Assembly (NCBI GenBank): GCA_028066335.1
Contig: JALCBQ010000003.1
Location: 1-54,586, forward strand
Source: Pirellulaceae bacterium
GTDB taxonomy: Bacteria; Planctomycetota; Planctomycetia; Pirellulales; Pirellulaceae
Reading direction: 5' to 3'
DNA: 54,586 nucleotides
The number at the start of each line of letters is the position of its first letter. The first letter of the stretch is position 1. The position numbers were made by a program, and so were the translations under genes. The notes below the pieces were generated by a model, which saw only the letters and a program-made list of their open reading frames with translations, was not told where the DNA came from and did not search any database. Shown here one piece after another: positions 45,286 to 54,278 of the stretch.

Positions 45286-47301
45286 ATGAGTACCACTCTT
45301 TCATCGGCCGAGGACTCTCTCAAGAATTCAAAACCCCTGAAAGGGGCTCCAAAATTTACCAAGACCAAATTTATCGCCCCTGCGTGGGTTGTAAGTCTCT
45401 TGGTACATTTTGTGCTTCTTTTGGCGGCCTCGTTTTTCGGATATGAAATTTCAAAGCACGTCTACCAAACGACTCTTCTGGAATCACACGTTCCACAAGA
45501 AGAATTAGAGCTCCCTTCCGAGTTTCAGTTTAGTGAAGAATTTTCAGACGAAATTGGTGCTGCAAGTGCCCAAGGGTTTGACTCCAGCGAACTAGAAGCA
45601 CCGACGGTTTCTCTATCTGCTGCAATCCCAACGATAGACTCGATCATTCCTCTTGAAAATACTGAACTGAAAGTTTCTGAAGTCGTCCAGCCAGTTGCCG
45701 CCCTGCATTTTGACGAATCCATCCAAGTCAAAGGGCTTGCGGGCGAAGGTGTCACCGACGCCAAGGGGGCCGTTGATCGGGTTACTCATGAAATTCTAAA
45801 CTCATTAGAAGAACGACCAACCCTCGTCGTTTGGTTCTTTGATGAGTCGGGCAGTTTAACACAGCAGCGAGAAGAAATTAAAAATCGGTTTGATCAAATT
45901 TATAAAGAGCTCGGTGTTGCCGAAGTCGCCGAACACTCAGGTTTTAAAAACAAAGACGAACCACTATTAACCTCAATTGTTTCATTTGGGAATCATGTCA
46001 AGTTACAAACTCCTCAACCGACCCAGGATCTTCAGGAAATCAAAGAAGCGATCAACGCATTAGAGGTCGACGATTCAGGGGTTGAGAATATCTTTTTGGC
46101 TCTTAACTCAGCTGTTCAGGAATATAAGGGATACCGCCGAAGAGACACCCGAACGAAAGAGCCACGTCGAAACGTGATGTTTGTACTGGTAACCGATGAA
46201 GTCGGTGACGACGTTCATCTTCTTGAAGATACGGTCACTCAGTGCAATCGGTATCAAATCCCTGTTTATGTCATTGGGGTTCCCGCCCCTTTTGGCCGTG
46301 CAGAGAGCTATATCAAATGGGTCGACCCTGACCCACAGTATGACCAGTCGCCACAATGGTCAATCGTTAATCAAGGGCCAGAAACTTGCCTTCCCGAACG
46401 AATTCGGATTCAATTTTCTGGAACGAACGAGCGAGAAGCGCCTATCGATTCTGGTTTTGGACCTTATGCTTTAACTCGCCTCGCCTACGAGACAGGTGGA
46501 ATATATTTTACGACACACCCAAACCGTAAAATTGGCCGTCATGTAAGCCGCCGCGAGACCGATCCTTTTGCCTCTCACCTCCAACACTTTTTTGATCCCG
46601 AAGTAATGCGCCGTTATCGCCCCGACTACCTTCCTCAAAAAGAGTACTTAAAACGACTCAGCAAAAATAAAGCCCGGCAAGCTCTTATTCAGGCAGCAAG
46701 CCTCTCCTGGATTGGGCAAATGGAGACTCCTCGTCTCCGTTTTGTCAAACGGAACGAAGCATTTTTGGCAGCTCAGCTTACAGAGGCCCAAAAAGTTGCC
46801 GCTGTCCTGGAACCTCGTCAACAACAGGTCTACAACACATTAAAACTTGGCGAAGGGGCTCGTAAAAAAGAAGAGAACCTTCGTTGGCAGGCAAGCTACG
46901 ACCTTGCGATGGGACGCGCATTAGCCGCACGAGTTCGGACTGAACAGTACAATGCGATGTTGGCTCAAGCCAAGCGGGGAATCTCTTTCCAAAATCCAGC
47001 AAATAATACCTGGATCCTTGTTCATTCCGATCAAGTAACGGTCAATAGCCGCTTAAAAACAATGCAAGAAAGTTCAAAACAATACCTTGAACGTGTCCTC
47101 AGAGAACATCCTGGAACCCCCTGGGCTCATTTAGCTGCTCTAGAACTAAAAGTACCTCTCGGCTGGCAATGGACCGAATCTTATACCAATATTGATCCGC
47201 CCCGTATTAATCAAGGCAATGGCGGAACGCCACCTCCCGGTGTTGATGAACAGCTTCGAATGCAAGACCGAAAACCACGTCGCAGCCCCCCCAAGCTCTA
47301 G
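45286..47301 (+). CDS. Membrane-anchored von Willebrand factor A protein
   Basis: 671 residues. One helix (about 33-53) anchors it, followed by an acidic segment (about 65-160). The VWA domain (about 178-350) has the metal-ion site Asp186-x-Ser188-x-Ser190 in FFDESGS and the later VLVTDEVGDD. The C-terminal part (about 430-671) is helical and charged, ending in a Gly/Pro tail. Planctomycetes carry many such VWA proteins of unknown partner. The LysM-like gene lies just upstream, and transcription ends at a strong terminator before the tRNA. Confidence 0.86.
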   Translation: MSTTLSSAEDSLKNSKPLKGAPKFTKTKFIAPAWVVSLLVHFVLLLAASFFGYEISKHVYQTTLLESHVPQEELELPSEFQFSEEFSDEIGAASAQGFDSSELEAPTVSLSAAIPTIDSIIPLENTELKVSEVVQPVAALHFDESIQVKGLAGEGVTDAKGAVDRVTHEILNSLEERPTLVVWFFDESGSLTQQREEIKNRFDQIYKELGVAEVAEHSGFKNKDEPLLTSIVSFGNHVKLQTPQPTQDLQEIKEAINALEVDDSGVENIFLALNSAVQEYKGYRRRDTRTKEPRRNVMFVLVTDEVGDDVHLLEDTVTQCNRYQIPVYVIGVPAPFGRAESYIKWVDPDPQYDQSPQWSIVNQGPETCLPERIRIQFSGTNEREAPIDSGFGPYALTRLAYETGGIYFTTHPNRKIGRHVSRRETDPFASHLQHFFDPEVMRRYRPDYLPQKEYLKRLSKNKARQALIQAASLSWIGQMETPRLRFVKRNEAFLAAQLTEAQKVAAVLEPRQQQVYNTLKLGEGARKKEENLRWQASYDLAMGRALAARVRTEQYNAMLAQAKRGISFQNPANNTWILVHSDQVTVNSRLKTMQESSKQYLERVLREHPGTPWAHLAALELKVPLGWQWTESYTNIDPPRINQGNGGTPPPGVDEQLRMQDRKPRRSPPKL

Positions 47302-47649
47302 CCTTACCTATGGATGGTTTAACGCATCAATGGCTGAGGCCGTCTTAGATTAAAAAGCAAAGACTATGTAGCCCTGGCCAGCACCCTCTCTTTTCATAAA
47401 ATGTCTATACCCTTAGGCTGAGTACATCAACGCCCCAGTACGGTCTACGTAGCATGGTCTACATAGCCTCTCGAAGCCTAAGCTATTCCTACATTCATCC
47501 ATCTGTTTCATCTATTACCGTTTCGCCCCTTGCCCCTAGTATGAACAAAGACAGGTGAGCAGAAGTAAAGACAAATAAAACCTAAAACCAGAAGTAAAAA
47601 GAGCAACGACCTCGGTCGTTTGCTCTTTTTAAAGGTATTTTGTGAGAAG
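47302..47649. other. 348-bp gap with small repeats
   Basis: No open frame of interest. It has GGTCTACRTAGC twice (47440-47466, the two copies differing at one base), a related TATGTAGCC at about 47365, and an 8-bp inverted pair CTTAGGCT/AGCCTAAG (about 47413 and 47478) that encloses the repeats. The terminator at 47596 closes the region. Confidence 0.45.
47596..47632. terminator. Bidirectional intrinsic terminator
   Basis: AAAAAGAGCAACGACC pairs with GGTCGTTTGCTCTTTTT, with a single-base bulge. A-run before and T-run after let it stop both the VWA gene (plus) and the tRNA (minus). Confidence 0.92.
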
Positions 47650-47732
47650 CGGAGGGCACGGGACTCGAACCCGCAACCGGATAACCGGCGCCTGATTTCG
47701 AATCAGGTTGCTAGCCAATTCGCCTACCCTCC
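47650..47732 (-). tRNA. tRNA-Ser (anticodon CGA)
   Basis: 83 nucleotides on the minus strand. The acceptor stem is GGAGGGT with GCCCTCC; the discriminator is G. The anticodon stem CCTGA/TCAGG encloses TTCGAAA, giving anticodon CGA, which reads UCG serine codons. The long variable arm (CGCCGGTTATCCGGTTG region) is the class II form expected of tRNA-Ser, and the T arm reads GGGTTCGAGTCCC. CCA is not encoded; the following bases are CTTC. Confidence 0.96.
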
Positions 47733-48053
47733 ATTGTCGGTCCTATTTAGCTCGTGGCTGAGGTCTCAATTTATCGGCTTCTTTCCCCAGAGACAAGGCC
47801 CATTTGTTCTTTTCCCTGTGACTTTTTAGAAGTAAACCCTCTCGACTCTTTACGATGAAGGGCTCCATAAAGTCCCATGCCGATTATGACAATTAAAACC
47901 GTTAAACCTCTCTAGAGACGATCTCTCTTTTTTTTACCAATAAATGACGAAGTGTATGAACAAGGAACCAACGTAAAATTCTCGGCGGCACCGAATTAAA
48001 CGGAGTTATTTCGTACCGTCATTGTTGTTCTTCAAGGTCTCAAAGAATAAGCA
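47733..48053. other. 321-bp intergenic region
   Basis: Divergent gap between the tRNA (minus) and a small gene (plus), so it should carry both promoters. TAAATA at about 47744-47749 on the minus strand could be the tRNA -10, without a good -35. Nothing else stands out. Confidence 0.45.
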
Positions 48054-48365
48054 ATGACTAAAGAACGTACCTATCGAGTCGTCACCCGCGATAGCAAAGG
48101 TGGCCTACGAATCAAAGATTACCCCTCTCAAGACACCCTCCTTAGAACCCACGAACAAATCGGAATTGATGATTGCAGTACCGATCTTTCCTTACGTGGG
48201 CTTCCCGTTTTTCGTGGTCTCATTGGCCCAATACCTGATAAAGGAGCTGTTCGGTATGAATCTCCTGAGGTTTTCGAAACCTTAACGAAGGAGTGGACCA
48301 ATGCTAAACCCAAAAGACGAAGAAGAAGGAGTCGCGCCGAAATTCAAAACTCAGCGACCCCCTAG
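48054..48365 (+). CDS. Small protein with basic tail
   Basis: 103 residues, no recognised family. An N-terminal strand region (TYRVVTRDSKGGLRIKDY), a Gly/Pro-rich middle (LRGLPVFRGLIGPIPDKG) and YESPEVFETLTKEW lead into a strongly basic tail KPKRRRRRSR, suggesting nucleic-acid contact. A terminator 34 bases after the stop supports it as a real, separately transcribed gene. Confidence 0.65.
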   Translation: MTKERTYRVVTRDSKGGLRIKDYPSQDTLLRTHEQIGIDDCSTDLSLRGLPVFRGLIGPIPDKGAVRYESPEVFETLTKEWTNAKPKRRRRRSRAEIQNSATP

Positions 48366-48399
48366 TTTTGTGAAATTGACATATAAACACCTCTCTATA

Positions 48400-48436
48400 A
48401 AAGCCCACGTTTCTTGTCCGTGGGCTTTATTTTGTT
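48400..48436 (+). terminator. Intrinsic terminator
   Basis: AAAGCCCACG (48400-48409) pairs with CGTGGGCTTT (48419-48428) around a 9-base loop, followed by ATTTTGTTT. It ends the small basic-tail gene. Confidence 0.88.
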
Positions 48437-48492
48437 TATGATACAGCCCATGGGTATTACATAAGGCTCTCTCTTTTTTACGAGGAAATGTT

Positions 48493-48837
48493 ATGAAAGA
48501 AAAATCGATTTTTAAGAAAATCATTGCCAAAGAAATACCTGCCAATATTCACCTTGAAGATGACTTTTGCCTGGCCTTTGACGACATAAATCCACAAGCC
48601 CCAACACACGTCCTCGTTATTCCCAAGAAAGAGATACCCTCTCTTAATGAACTTACCGAAGAAGATCATCAACTGCTTGGACACATTTGGCTTGTTATAC
48701 CTGGTTTAGCCAACCAGCTTGGACTAGAAAATGGCTACCGTGTTGTCGTGAACTGTGGCGATGAAGGGGGACAAGAAGTACCTCATCTCCATTATCATGT
48801 TCTTGGTGGTCGCCAAATGACATGGCCTCCAGGCTAA
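48493..48837 (+). CDS. HIT family nucleotide-binding hydrolase
   Basis: 114-residue HINT-type protein. The histidine triad is His98-Leu-His100-Tyr-His102 in [12 protein letters not shown], and [11 protein letters not shown] with [15 protein letters not shown] is the usual N-terminal half. Members hydrolyse adenosine phosphoramidates such as AMP-lysine. GAGGAAA stands before the ATG. It appears to be a single gene. Confidence 0.95.
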   Translation: MKEKSIFKKIIAKEIPANIHLEDDFCLAFDDINPQAPTHVLVIPKKEIPSLNELTEEDHQLLGHIWLVIPGLANQLGLENGYRVVVNCGDEGGQEVPHLHYHVLGGRQMTWPPG

Positions 48838-48925
48838 TCCCCACGTGTAACAACTCACTATAACAAAGCACAAAACTTAAGCGAGCTAGAAGAGTAGCTT
48901 CGGAAAAACCTGAGCCAAACGGCTA

Positions 48926-49480
48926 CTAGGCAGCAGTCCGCTTTTCCTCTTGCTCCCTTTGGATTTCACCAAAGGTATATTTTTTAAGGGTAGAGCTTTC
49001 CCCCAAACCTTGTTCCCAAAAAAGTACTGACCGCGGATGAAGCATTCGTGGTAGATAACGCCATGACTCTTGTAATGAAGTGGCAGATTCTTCGTTTGAA
49101 ATAAGAATCAAATCAATTTTCAAAAGAGTATTCGCATAGCGGGGTAAAACGGATTGGGCTGTTCCGGGTAAAAGGCGGATCTGGGCAGATGTTTGACGCA
49201 ATTTTTGGTAAGTTTCTTTTAAAGTTAGATTTTTTTTCTTGCCCATTTCAAAAAGATCAATCCCCGTGTATCGCAAACGTCGATCTGAGGGATTTCTCGA
49301 CTTCCATTTTTTCTTCTGACAATACTCAATAAAATTGAGTGTTTCCAGAGCACTTTCTCCGTTACCAAGGCCAATTTCAACGATTGAAGAGAGAGGATTG
49401 TTAAGAAGATATTTATAGAGTACCCGCTGATGCGTCGGCTTTGAAAAATAGAGCATTCGAGGCAAATAGAAGAAATTCAT
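48926..49480 (-). CDS. SAM-dependent methyltransferase-like protein
   Basis: 184 residues from ATG 49480, which has AAGGGA 7 bases ahead. The frame extends to an ATG at 49525, whose ribosome site is too close. The SAM-binding motif I is VEIGLGNGESALETL (about 33-47), followed by LRYTGIDLFEMG for motif II and DLILISNEESATSLQESWRYLPRML downstream. The catalytic specificity is not visible, and it may have lost activity. The N-terminal LPRMLYFSKPTHQRVLYKYL may contact membrane or RNA. Confidence 0.72.
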   Translation of the reverse strand: MNFFYLPRMLYFSKPTHQRVLYKYLLNNPLSSIVEIGLGNGESALETLNFIEYCQKKKWKSRNPSDRRLRYTGIDLFEMGKKKNLTLKETYQKLRQTSAQIRLLPGTAQSVLPRYANTLLKIDLILISNEESATSLQESWRYLPRMLHPRSVLFWEQGLGESSTLKKYTFGEIQREQEEKRTAA

Positions 49481-49640
49481 GATCCAGTCCCTTGGAAAGA
49501 AGCTACAGCCGGCTTTCGCGAGCATCCTTGCCCACTATTACGAATATCGGTCGTCAGCTAATGAAAATTGAGCCTAGCTCACAGTCCCCTAAAAGTCTCT
49601 AAATCACCCTCTTTCAACAGGTTATTTTAAAAACACTAGG

Positions 49641-50456
49641 CTATTTTTCGAAAGGGACGTTCTTATGGATCGATTTTCGAAATGAGTCTACCCAAAAGTC
49701 AACCTCTTGACTCGTTAAAAACTCTTCTCCTCCAACAGGATTCGTCGCCAAACGCCCTTTGAGATAGTTTTTCAGTGACTTCAAAAGAGAAGGTTCATTC
49801 AGTACAAAACGGGCCCAACCGTAAGCTAACAAATAGTCATCATGAACCATATCACTAAGATTTGCCTTCGCTTTAAGATAGTTCAGTGAAGTTGCTGCAG
49901 GGGAAGCTTTCTTGAAAAGATCGCTAAGCTCACTCTCCTTTGTCTGCCGCCCTTGAGCAGACGGGGCCTCAAAATATTCGGCTAACCCCTCATCTAACCA
50001 GAGAGGCAGGGAATCGAACGAATTATTTAACCACGCGTGGGTCGCTTCATGGCGCAAATCAGTTATTAGCTCGGGATGGTAATAAACAAAGACCATACTC
50101 GTGTTTTTTCCTTGAACATACATCGCCCGTCGATAAGGCAACTCTCCGAAATGCTCTTTTAAATAAGCTTCATATGAGCTTTGATAGGCAAAAAGATAAA
50201 TATGGATGTCTTTCTTGATAAAGGGAATTTCTAATTTTTCGGTAAGTTCTTTCTCAAGTGACAAAAGTTCTTGCTCGACCTCTGGTAGCTCTGGTAAAGA
50301 AAACGTTGCGTGAAGCCTGTATATGCCCATCCTCTTTTCCACTGGCCAGGAAAAACTCGTTTTAGCTTGTCCCCAAAGGTCACGGCCTCCAACGATCCCA
50401 CTACAAAAAATTGCCCCGACCATCAACAAAATAGTCCGACCACAATAATGTCCCAT
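49641..50456 (-). CDS. Exported MA-like metallopeptidase
   Basis: 271 residues with an N-terminal signal or anchor (about 8-24). The zinc motif is His136-Glu137-x2-His140 (LRHEATHAW), with Glu156 in LWLDEGLAEYFE as third ligand. This repeats the architecture of the larger peptidase at 16180, though the proteins differ elsewhere. AGGAT precedes the ATG. Substrate unknown. Confidence 0.84.
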   Translation of the reverse strand: MGHYCGRTILLMVGAIFCSGIVGGRDLWGQAKTSFSWPVEKRMGIYRLHATFSLPELPEVEQELLSLEKELTEKLEIPFIKKDIHIYLFAYQSSYEAYLKEHFGELPYRRAMYVQGKNTSMVFVYYHPELITDLRHEATHAWLNNSFDSLPLWLDEGLAEYFEAPSAQGRQTKESELSDLFKKASPAATSLNYLKAKANLSDMVHDDYLLAYGWARFVLNEPSLLKSLKNYLKGRLATNPVGGEEFLTSQEVDFWVDSFRKSIHKNVPFEK

Positions 50457-50655
50457 ATTTTTATCCTTATATAGAAGAAATCTTCCGGGCAGAGTATAGA
50501 AATCTTTCCTTGGAGTGTCAATTGCTTTATTGGCACTCCCTAAAGCTCAAAATCAACAAAAAACTATTCGGATTCACCCGTTGTCTACCTCATCTACTTG
50601 TGACAAAATAGAGGGACTTTCATTTTTAATATAGCTTTAAACAAAGGTTCCCAGT

Positions 50656-51663
50656 GTGTCGTACGCAGAGATTGGCCCGATCACTATTCACTTTCCTGAA
50701 AACGTCGAAACAAACAAACAACTGCAAGAAGAATGTCCCCGATGGAACATGGACCTCATTGCGAGCAAGACCGGCATCGAAAAACGGTATATCGCTGCTC
50801 CCGGGGAATGTGCTTCCGACCTTGGCGTTGAGGCCGCAAACAAGCTTTTCCAGGAGTACAACGTCTCACCCGATTCGATTGACTATCTTCTTTTTTGTAC
50901 CCAAACCCCCGACTACCCACTTCCAACAACGGCTTGCATAATACAGGACCGACTTGGCCTAAGGACAAATATTGGCGCTCTTGACTTTAACCTGGGGTGT
51001 TCAGGTTACGTCTATGGCCTTTCGTTGGCCGACAGCCTCATTCAAAGTGGTATGGCCAAAAGGATTCTTTTTATTACTGCTGAAACCTATTCGCACTATA
51101 TCGATAAAGCTGATCGCTCGTTAAGGACAATTTTTAGCGACGCCGCAACGGCAACTCTTGTAGAATCTTCTCCCGTCCCAACCCTTTCTACCTTTGAATT
51201 AGGAACTGATGGCAAAGGGGCAGGGACCCTCATCGTGAATGAGCAGGGGGCACGTCCCAAAGAAGGGGCCATACCGACCTCACGAAGAAAACGGTGGGCT
51301 AGTGAGCTCTTTATGGACGGCCCCGCTTTAATTACCTTTGCCGTTGAATCAATTCCCAAACTCGTTGACTCGATTCTAGAAAAAGCAAATATTGCCAAAC
51401 CTGAAGTCGACCTTTTTCTACTCCATCAAGCGACTCTCAAAATGATGGAACAGCTTCAAGATACGCTTGAAATTAAAAAAGACCAAATGCCTCTTGAGTT
51501 GAAAGATTTTGGTAATACGGTTTCGTCGACTTTACCAATCCTCATTCATGAACTTCGAAACAAAAAAATACTCACTCCCAAACAACAAAACATGCTTATT
51601 GGCTTCGGGGTCGGTTGGTCATGGGGTGGGTGCCTCTGGCAAGACACCTATCTTGCAAAATAA
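50656..51663 (+). CDS. 3-oxoacyl-ACP synthase III family, possibly BioZ-like
   Basis: 335-residue thiolase-fold condensing enzyme. The KAS III triad is intact: Cys115 (NLGCSGYVYGL), His257 (LHQATLKM) and Asn287 (FGNTVSST). TGIEKRYIAAPGECASDLG and TAETYSHYIDKADRSLRTIFSDAATA are standard. The start is GTG at 50656. It lies 52 bases upstream of bioA on the same strand. FabH-like BioZ enzymes encoded with bioA make the pimeloyl-type precursor of biotin in some Alphaproteobacteria, so a similar role is possible. A KAS III of ordinary fatty acid or polysaccharide synthesis is the alternative. Confidence 0.88.
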   Translation: MSYAEIGPITIHFPENVETNKQLQEECPRWNMDLIASKTGIEKRYIAAPGECASDLGVEAANKLFQEYNVSPDSIDYLLFCTQTPDYPLPTTACIIQDRLGLRTNIGALDFNLGCSGYVYGLSLADSLIQSGMAKRILFITAETYSHYIDKADRSLRTIFSDAATATLVESSPVPTLSTFELGTDGKGAGTLIVNEQGARPKEGAIPTSRRKRWASELFMDGPALITFAVESIPKLVDSILEKANIAKPEVDLFLLHQATLKMMEQLQDTLEIKKDQMPLELKDFGNTVSSTLPILIHELRNKKILTPKQQNMLIGFGVGWSWGGCLWQDTYLAK

Positions 51664-51715
51664 AATTAAGAGCCAATGAATATTTCATAACCTCTTCTAG
51701 AGAAAACCCTCTTCC

Positions 51716-53101
51716 ATGGATCATTCTAACGAACCAACGATTGAGCAACTCAAACAATGGGACAAGAAACACGTTTGGCACTCATTCACACAAATGGCCG
51801 AATATGAGCCCTTCGTGATCTCTAAAGGTCATGGCGCAACACTTTATGACCTTCAGGGCAACGCCTTTCTTGATGGGGTAAGCTCTCTTTGGTGTAACCT
51901 CCATGGCCATAACCACCCACGCCTTAACGCCGCCCTTAAAAAACAATCTGAAAGAGTCTCTCATGTCACCTCACTTGGCATGGCGAACGATACAACAATA
52001 AAGCTTGCTCATCGCCTACCCAAAATCGCTCCAAAGGGGCTCGAACATACCTTTTTCTCAAGCGATGGTTCTTCGGCTGTCGAAGTCGCACTAAAGATTG
52101 CCTTTCAGTATTGGCAACAAAAAGAAAACCCCAAACCTCAAAAACGAAAATACCTGGCCCTTACCGATGCCTACCACGGCGACACACTCGGCAGTGTGAG
52201 TGTTGGTGGTGTTGCCCGTTTTCACGAAATGTTTCATCCTCTTCTTTTTGAAGTATTGCGTTTGCCTACCCCTGACAACTACCGCTTACCCGAAGGAGTC
52301 ACCCGAGAAGAGGCGTGCTCGTTCTATACCAATCAACTTGAAGAAGTTCTGGAAAAACATCACCACGAATTAGCCGCCTTTGTTATAGAACCCAAAATGC
52401 AATGTGCCGCTGGAATGTTGAAACACCCCGAGGGATACTTTAAAGAAGTTCGGAGGCTTACCCAAAAGTACAATGTCCTACTGATTGCTGACGAAGTCGC
52501 CGTAGGAAATGGCAGGAGTGGGACCTACTTTGCCTCGGAACAAGAAGGAGTCCACCCTGACATTCTATGTACCGGCAAAGGGCTTACTGGAGGATATTTA
52601 CCTCTGGCAATTACAATGACAACAACCGAAATCTGGAATGCTTTCCTGGGTGAATACCACGAATCGAAAACCCTCTTTCACGGCCATACCTATAGTGGCA
52701 ACCCATTAGGGGCGGCATTGGCTCTGGAAAGCCTAAATCTATTCGAAGATGAAAACCTGCTGAGCCACGTTCGTGAGAAGGCAAAACTCTTTACCAAACT
52801 ACTAAGCGAACTAAACGAATACGAGGAGGTCGGCGATATTCGACAACTAGGCCTCATTGCTGGCGTTGAATTTGTTCAAGACCGCCAAGCCAAAACACCC
52901 TTCCCGTGGGACAAAAAAGTTGGCATCCAAATTTGTAATGGTGCGCTAGAAAAAGGAGTTTGGTTACGACCCCTTGGGAATGTTTTAGTGATTCTTCCAC
53001 CTCTTTCTATCACTGAACAAGAATTACAAACAATCTTTCAAGGCGTTCACTACGGTATTTCACAGACATTTGGTAATAAGCCAAAATTGCAACCGACGTA
53101 A
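51716..53101 (+). CDS. bioA: Adenosylmethionine-8-amino-7-oxononanoate aminotransferase
   Basis: PLP enzyme that moves the amino group of SAM to KAPA, giving DAPA in biotin synthesis. 461 residues. N-terminal VWHSFTQMAEYEP is characteristic of BioA, YHGDT at 153-157, Asp259 in ADEVAVGNGRSG, and the PLP lysine Lys288 in TGKGLTGG. FHGHTYSGNPLGAA is present. The usual DEIATGFGRTG reads DEVAVGNGRSG, a mild change. bioB, bioD and bioF are not in view; the KAS III gene just upstream is its only companion. Confidence 0.94.
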   Translation: MDHSNEPTIEQLKQWDKKHVWHSFTQMAEYEPFVISKGHGATLYDLQGNAFLDGVSSLWCNLHGHNHPRLNAALKKQSERVSHVTSLGMANDTTIKLAHRLPKIAPKGLEHTFFSSDGSSAVEVALKIAFQYWQQKENPKPQKRKYLALTDAYHGDTLGSVSVGGVARFHEMFHPLLFEVLRLPTPDNYRLPEGVTREEACSFYTNQLEEVLEKHHHELAAFVIEPKMQCAAGMLKHPEGYFKEVRRLTQKYNVLLIADEVAVGNGRSGTYFASEQEGVHPDILCTGKGLTGGYLPLAITMTTTEIWNAFLGEYHESKTLFHGHTYSGNPLGAALALESLNLFEDENLLSHVREKAKLFTKLLSELNEYEEVGDIRQLGLIAGVEFVQDRQAKTPFPWDKKVGIQICNGALEKGVWLRPLGNVLVILPPLSITEQELQTIFQGVHYGISQTFGNKPKLQPT

Positions 53102-53169
53102 GAAAAGAACTTCTTTCGAACAGCCTCTTTACACAGATTGTATTTGATTTGCCGCAGCCGACCTGTTTT

Positions 53170-54129
53170 TTATTTGGAGAGTTTTTTCAAATTCTCTCCA
53201 TTGAGATCGCAACGGTATATTACTTTCGCTCCCTTCTTGTCTTCGCCCATTGCCTTACCTTCCTTGTTCATGCCCAGTGGGACATGAACAAAGAGGATCG
53301 ACTTTCCGTCAGGAGAGACCCGAGGATCGATTAACTCGCCTTTAAGTGGAATCGGTATTTCCTTTTGCTCTGAACCGTCAACGTTCATTTTATAAATGCG
53401 TGTTTCGCCACTTCTCCACGACATAAAAACGACCTCTTTCCCATCTGGAGTCCAGCTAGGGTACATCCCATTTTGCGGATCCGTCGTAAGTCGTTTTTTC
53501 TCTTTTCCTTCAACTGGTAATAGATGGACATCGCGATGGACATGGCAAATAATCGTTGAACCATCCGGTGAGTACTGCGGAAACCAAAATGTTCCACCAT
53601 GGGAAAAACGTCGTTGTCTAGAACCATCTGCATCCATAAGGAATATTTGCATTGTCCGATCAAGAACTCGATTCGACATAAAGGCAATCGTCTTTCCATC
53701 AGGTGAGAAAGTCGCCGAAACGTCATTCCCCGGATGGTTTGTAAGTCGCCGTATATTCGTCCCATCGATATTCATTAGGTATATTTCGTAGTTCCCATCT
53801 TGATTGGTATCAAAGAGCAGCTCTTTACCATCTGGAGACCATGTCGGGTATCCTTCGTCGGCTGACGTATTGGTCAACTGCTTTTCACCGGTCCCATCGG
53901 CGTTCATAAGATAGATATCACCTTGACCATTTCGCTCTGAATAGAATGCAATTTTCGTTCCGTCCGGTGACCAGGAAGGGGAACCATCTTTCATCTGTTT
54001 TTGAGAAGTGACTTTGCCCTTGGCTTTATCTTGAAGATGCATATTCGCCTGAACGCATAGCAGGGCGTTTTCTCCTGAGAAGAGAACCGTTCCAACAAGC
54101 AAATAAGCAATCACTTGAGACCGTTTCAT
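53170..54129 (-). CDS. Exported PD40 (TolB-like) beta-propeller protein
   Basis: 319 residues from ATG 54129, with AGGAG 7 bases ahead; the longer open frame to 54264 crosses the terminator and is unlikely. A signal peptide (about 1-25) precedes six WD40-like PD40 units of the form PSWSPDGTKIAFYSERNG with a DIYLMNADG strand. It resembles the C-terminal propeller of TolB without TolB's N-terminal domain. Such proteins are frequent in planctomycetes; the role is unknown, possibly binding a partner at the outer membrane. Confidence 0.88.
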   Translation of the reverse strand: MKRSQVIAYLLVGTVLFSGENALLCVQANMHLQDKAKGKVTSQKQMKDGSPSWSPDGTKIAFYSERNGQGDIYLMNADGTGEKQLTNTSADEGYPTWSPDGKELLFDTNQDGNYEIYLMNIDGTNIRRLTNHPGNDVSATFSPDGKTIAFMSNRVLDRTMQIFLMDADGSRQRRFSHGGTFWFPQYSPDGSTIICHVHRDVHLLPVEGKEKKRLTTDPQNGMYPSWTPDGKEVVFMSWRSGETRIYKMNVDGSEQKEIPIPLKGELIDPRVSPDGKSILFVHVPLGMNKEGKAMGEDKKGAKVIYRCDLNGENLKKLSK

Positions 54130-54186
54130 GGGGTGACTCCTGTCAAAGTATAAAGAGGCAGTCGTTTCCATTCTAATTATAGGCTT

Positions 54187-54226
54187 TAAAAAAGCAAAGC
54201 GGCAAACGAAATCGCTTGCCGCTTTG
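54187..54226 (-). terminator. Intrinsic terminator of the right-edge gene
   Basis: CAAAGCGGCAA (54195-54205) pairs with TTGCCGCTTTG (54216-54226), an 11-bp stem with a 10-base loop. Read on the minus strand, T residues follow (54187-54193). It ends the Gly/Gln/Arg-repeat gene before the propeller gene. Confidence 0.9.
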
Positions 54227-54278
54227 TCAAGATATTCACAAAATTTGCAATGCAGAGTATGCAAGGCGTGCTAAAAGC

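Noticed and set aside
47620..47829. Plus frame of 69 codons containing RARDSNPQPDNRR
   Set aside because: This is the well-known false peptide from reading through a tRNA-Ser on the opposite strand.
53160..53200. Hairpin GGAGAG/CTCTCC between bioA and the propeller gene as a terminator
   Set aside because: The stem lies within the last codons of the propeller gene and has no T-run in the bioA direction.
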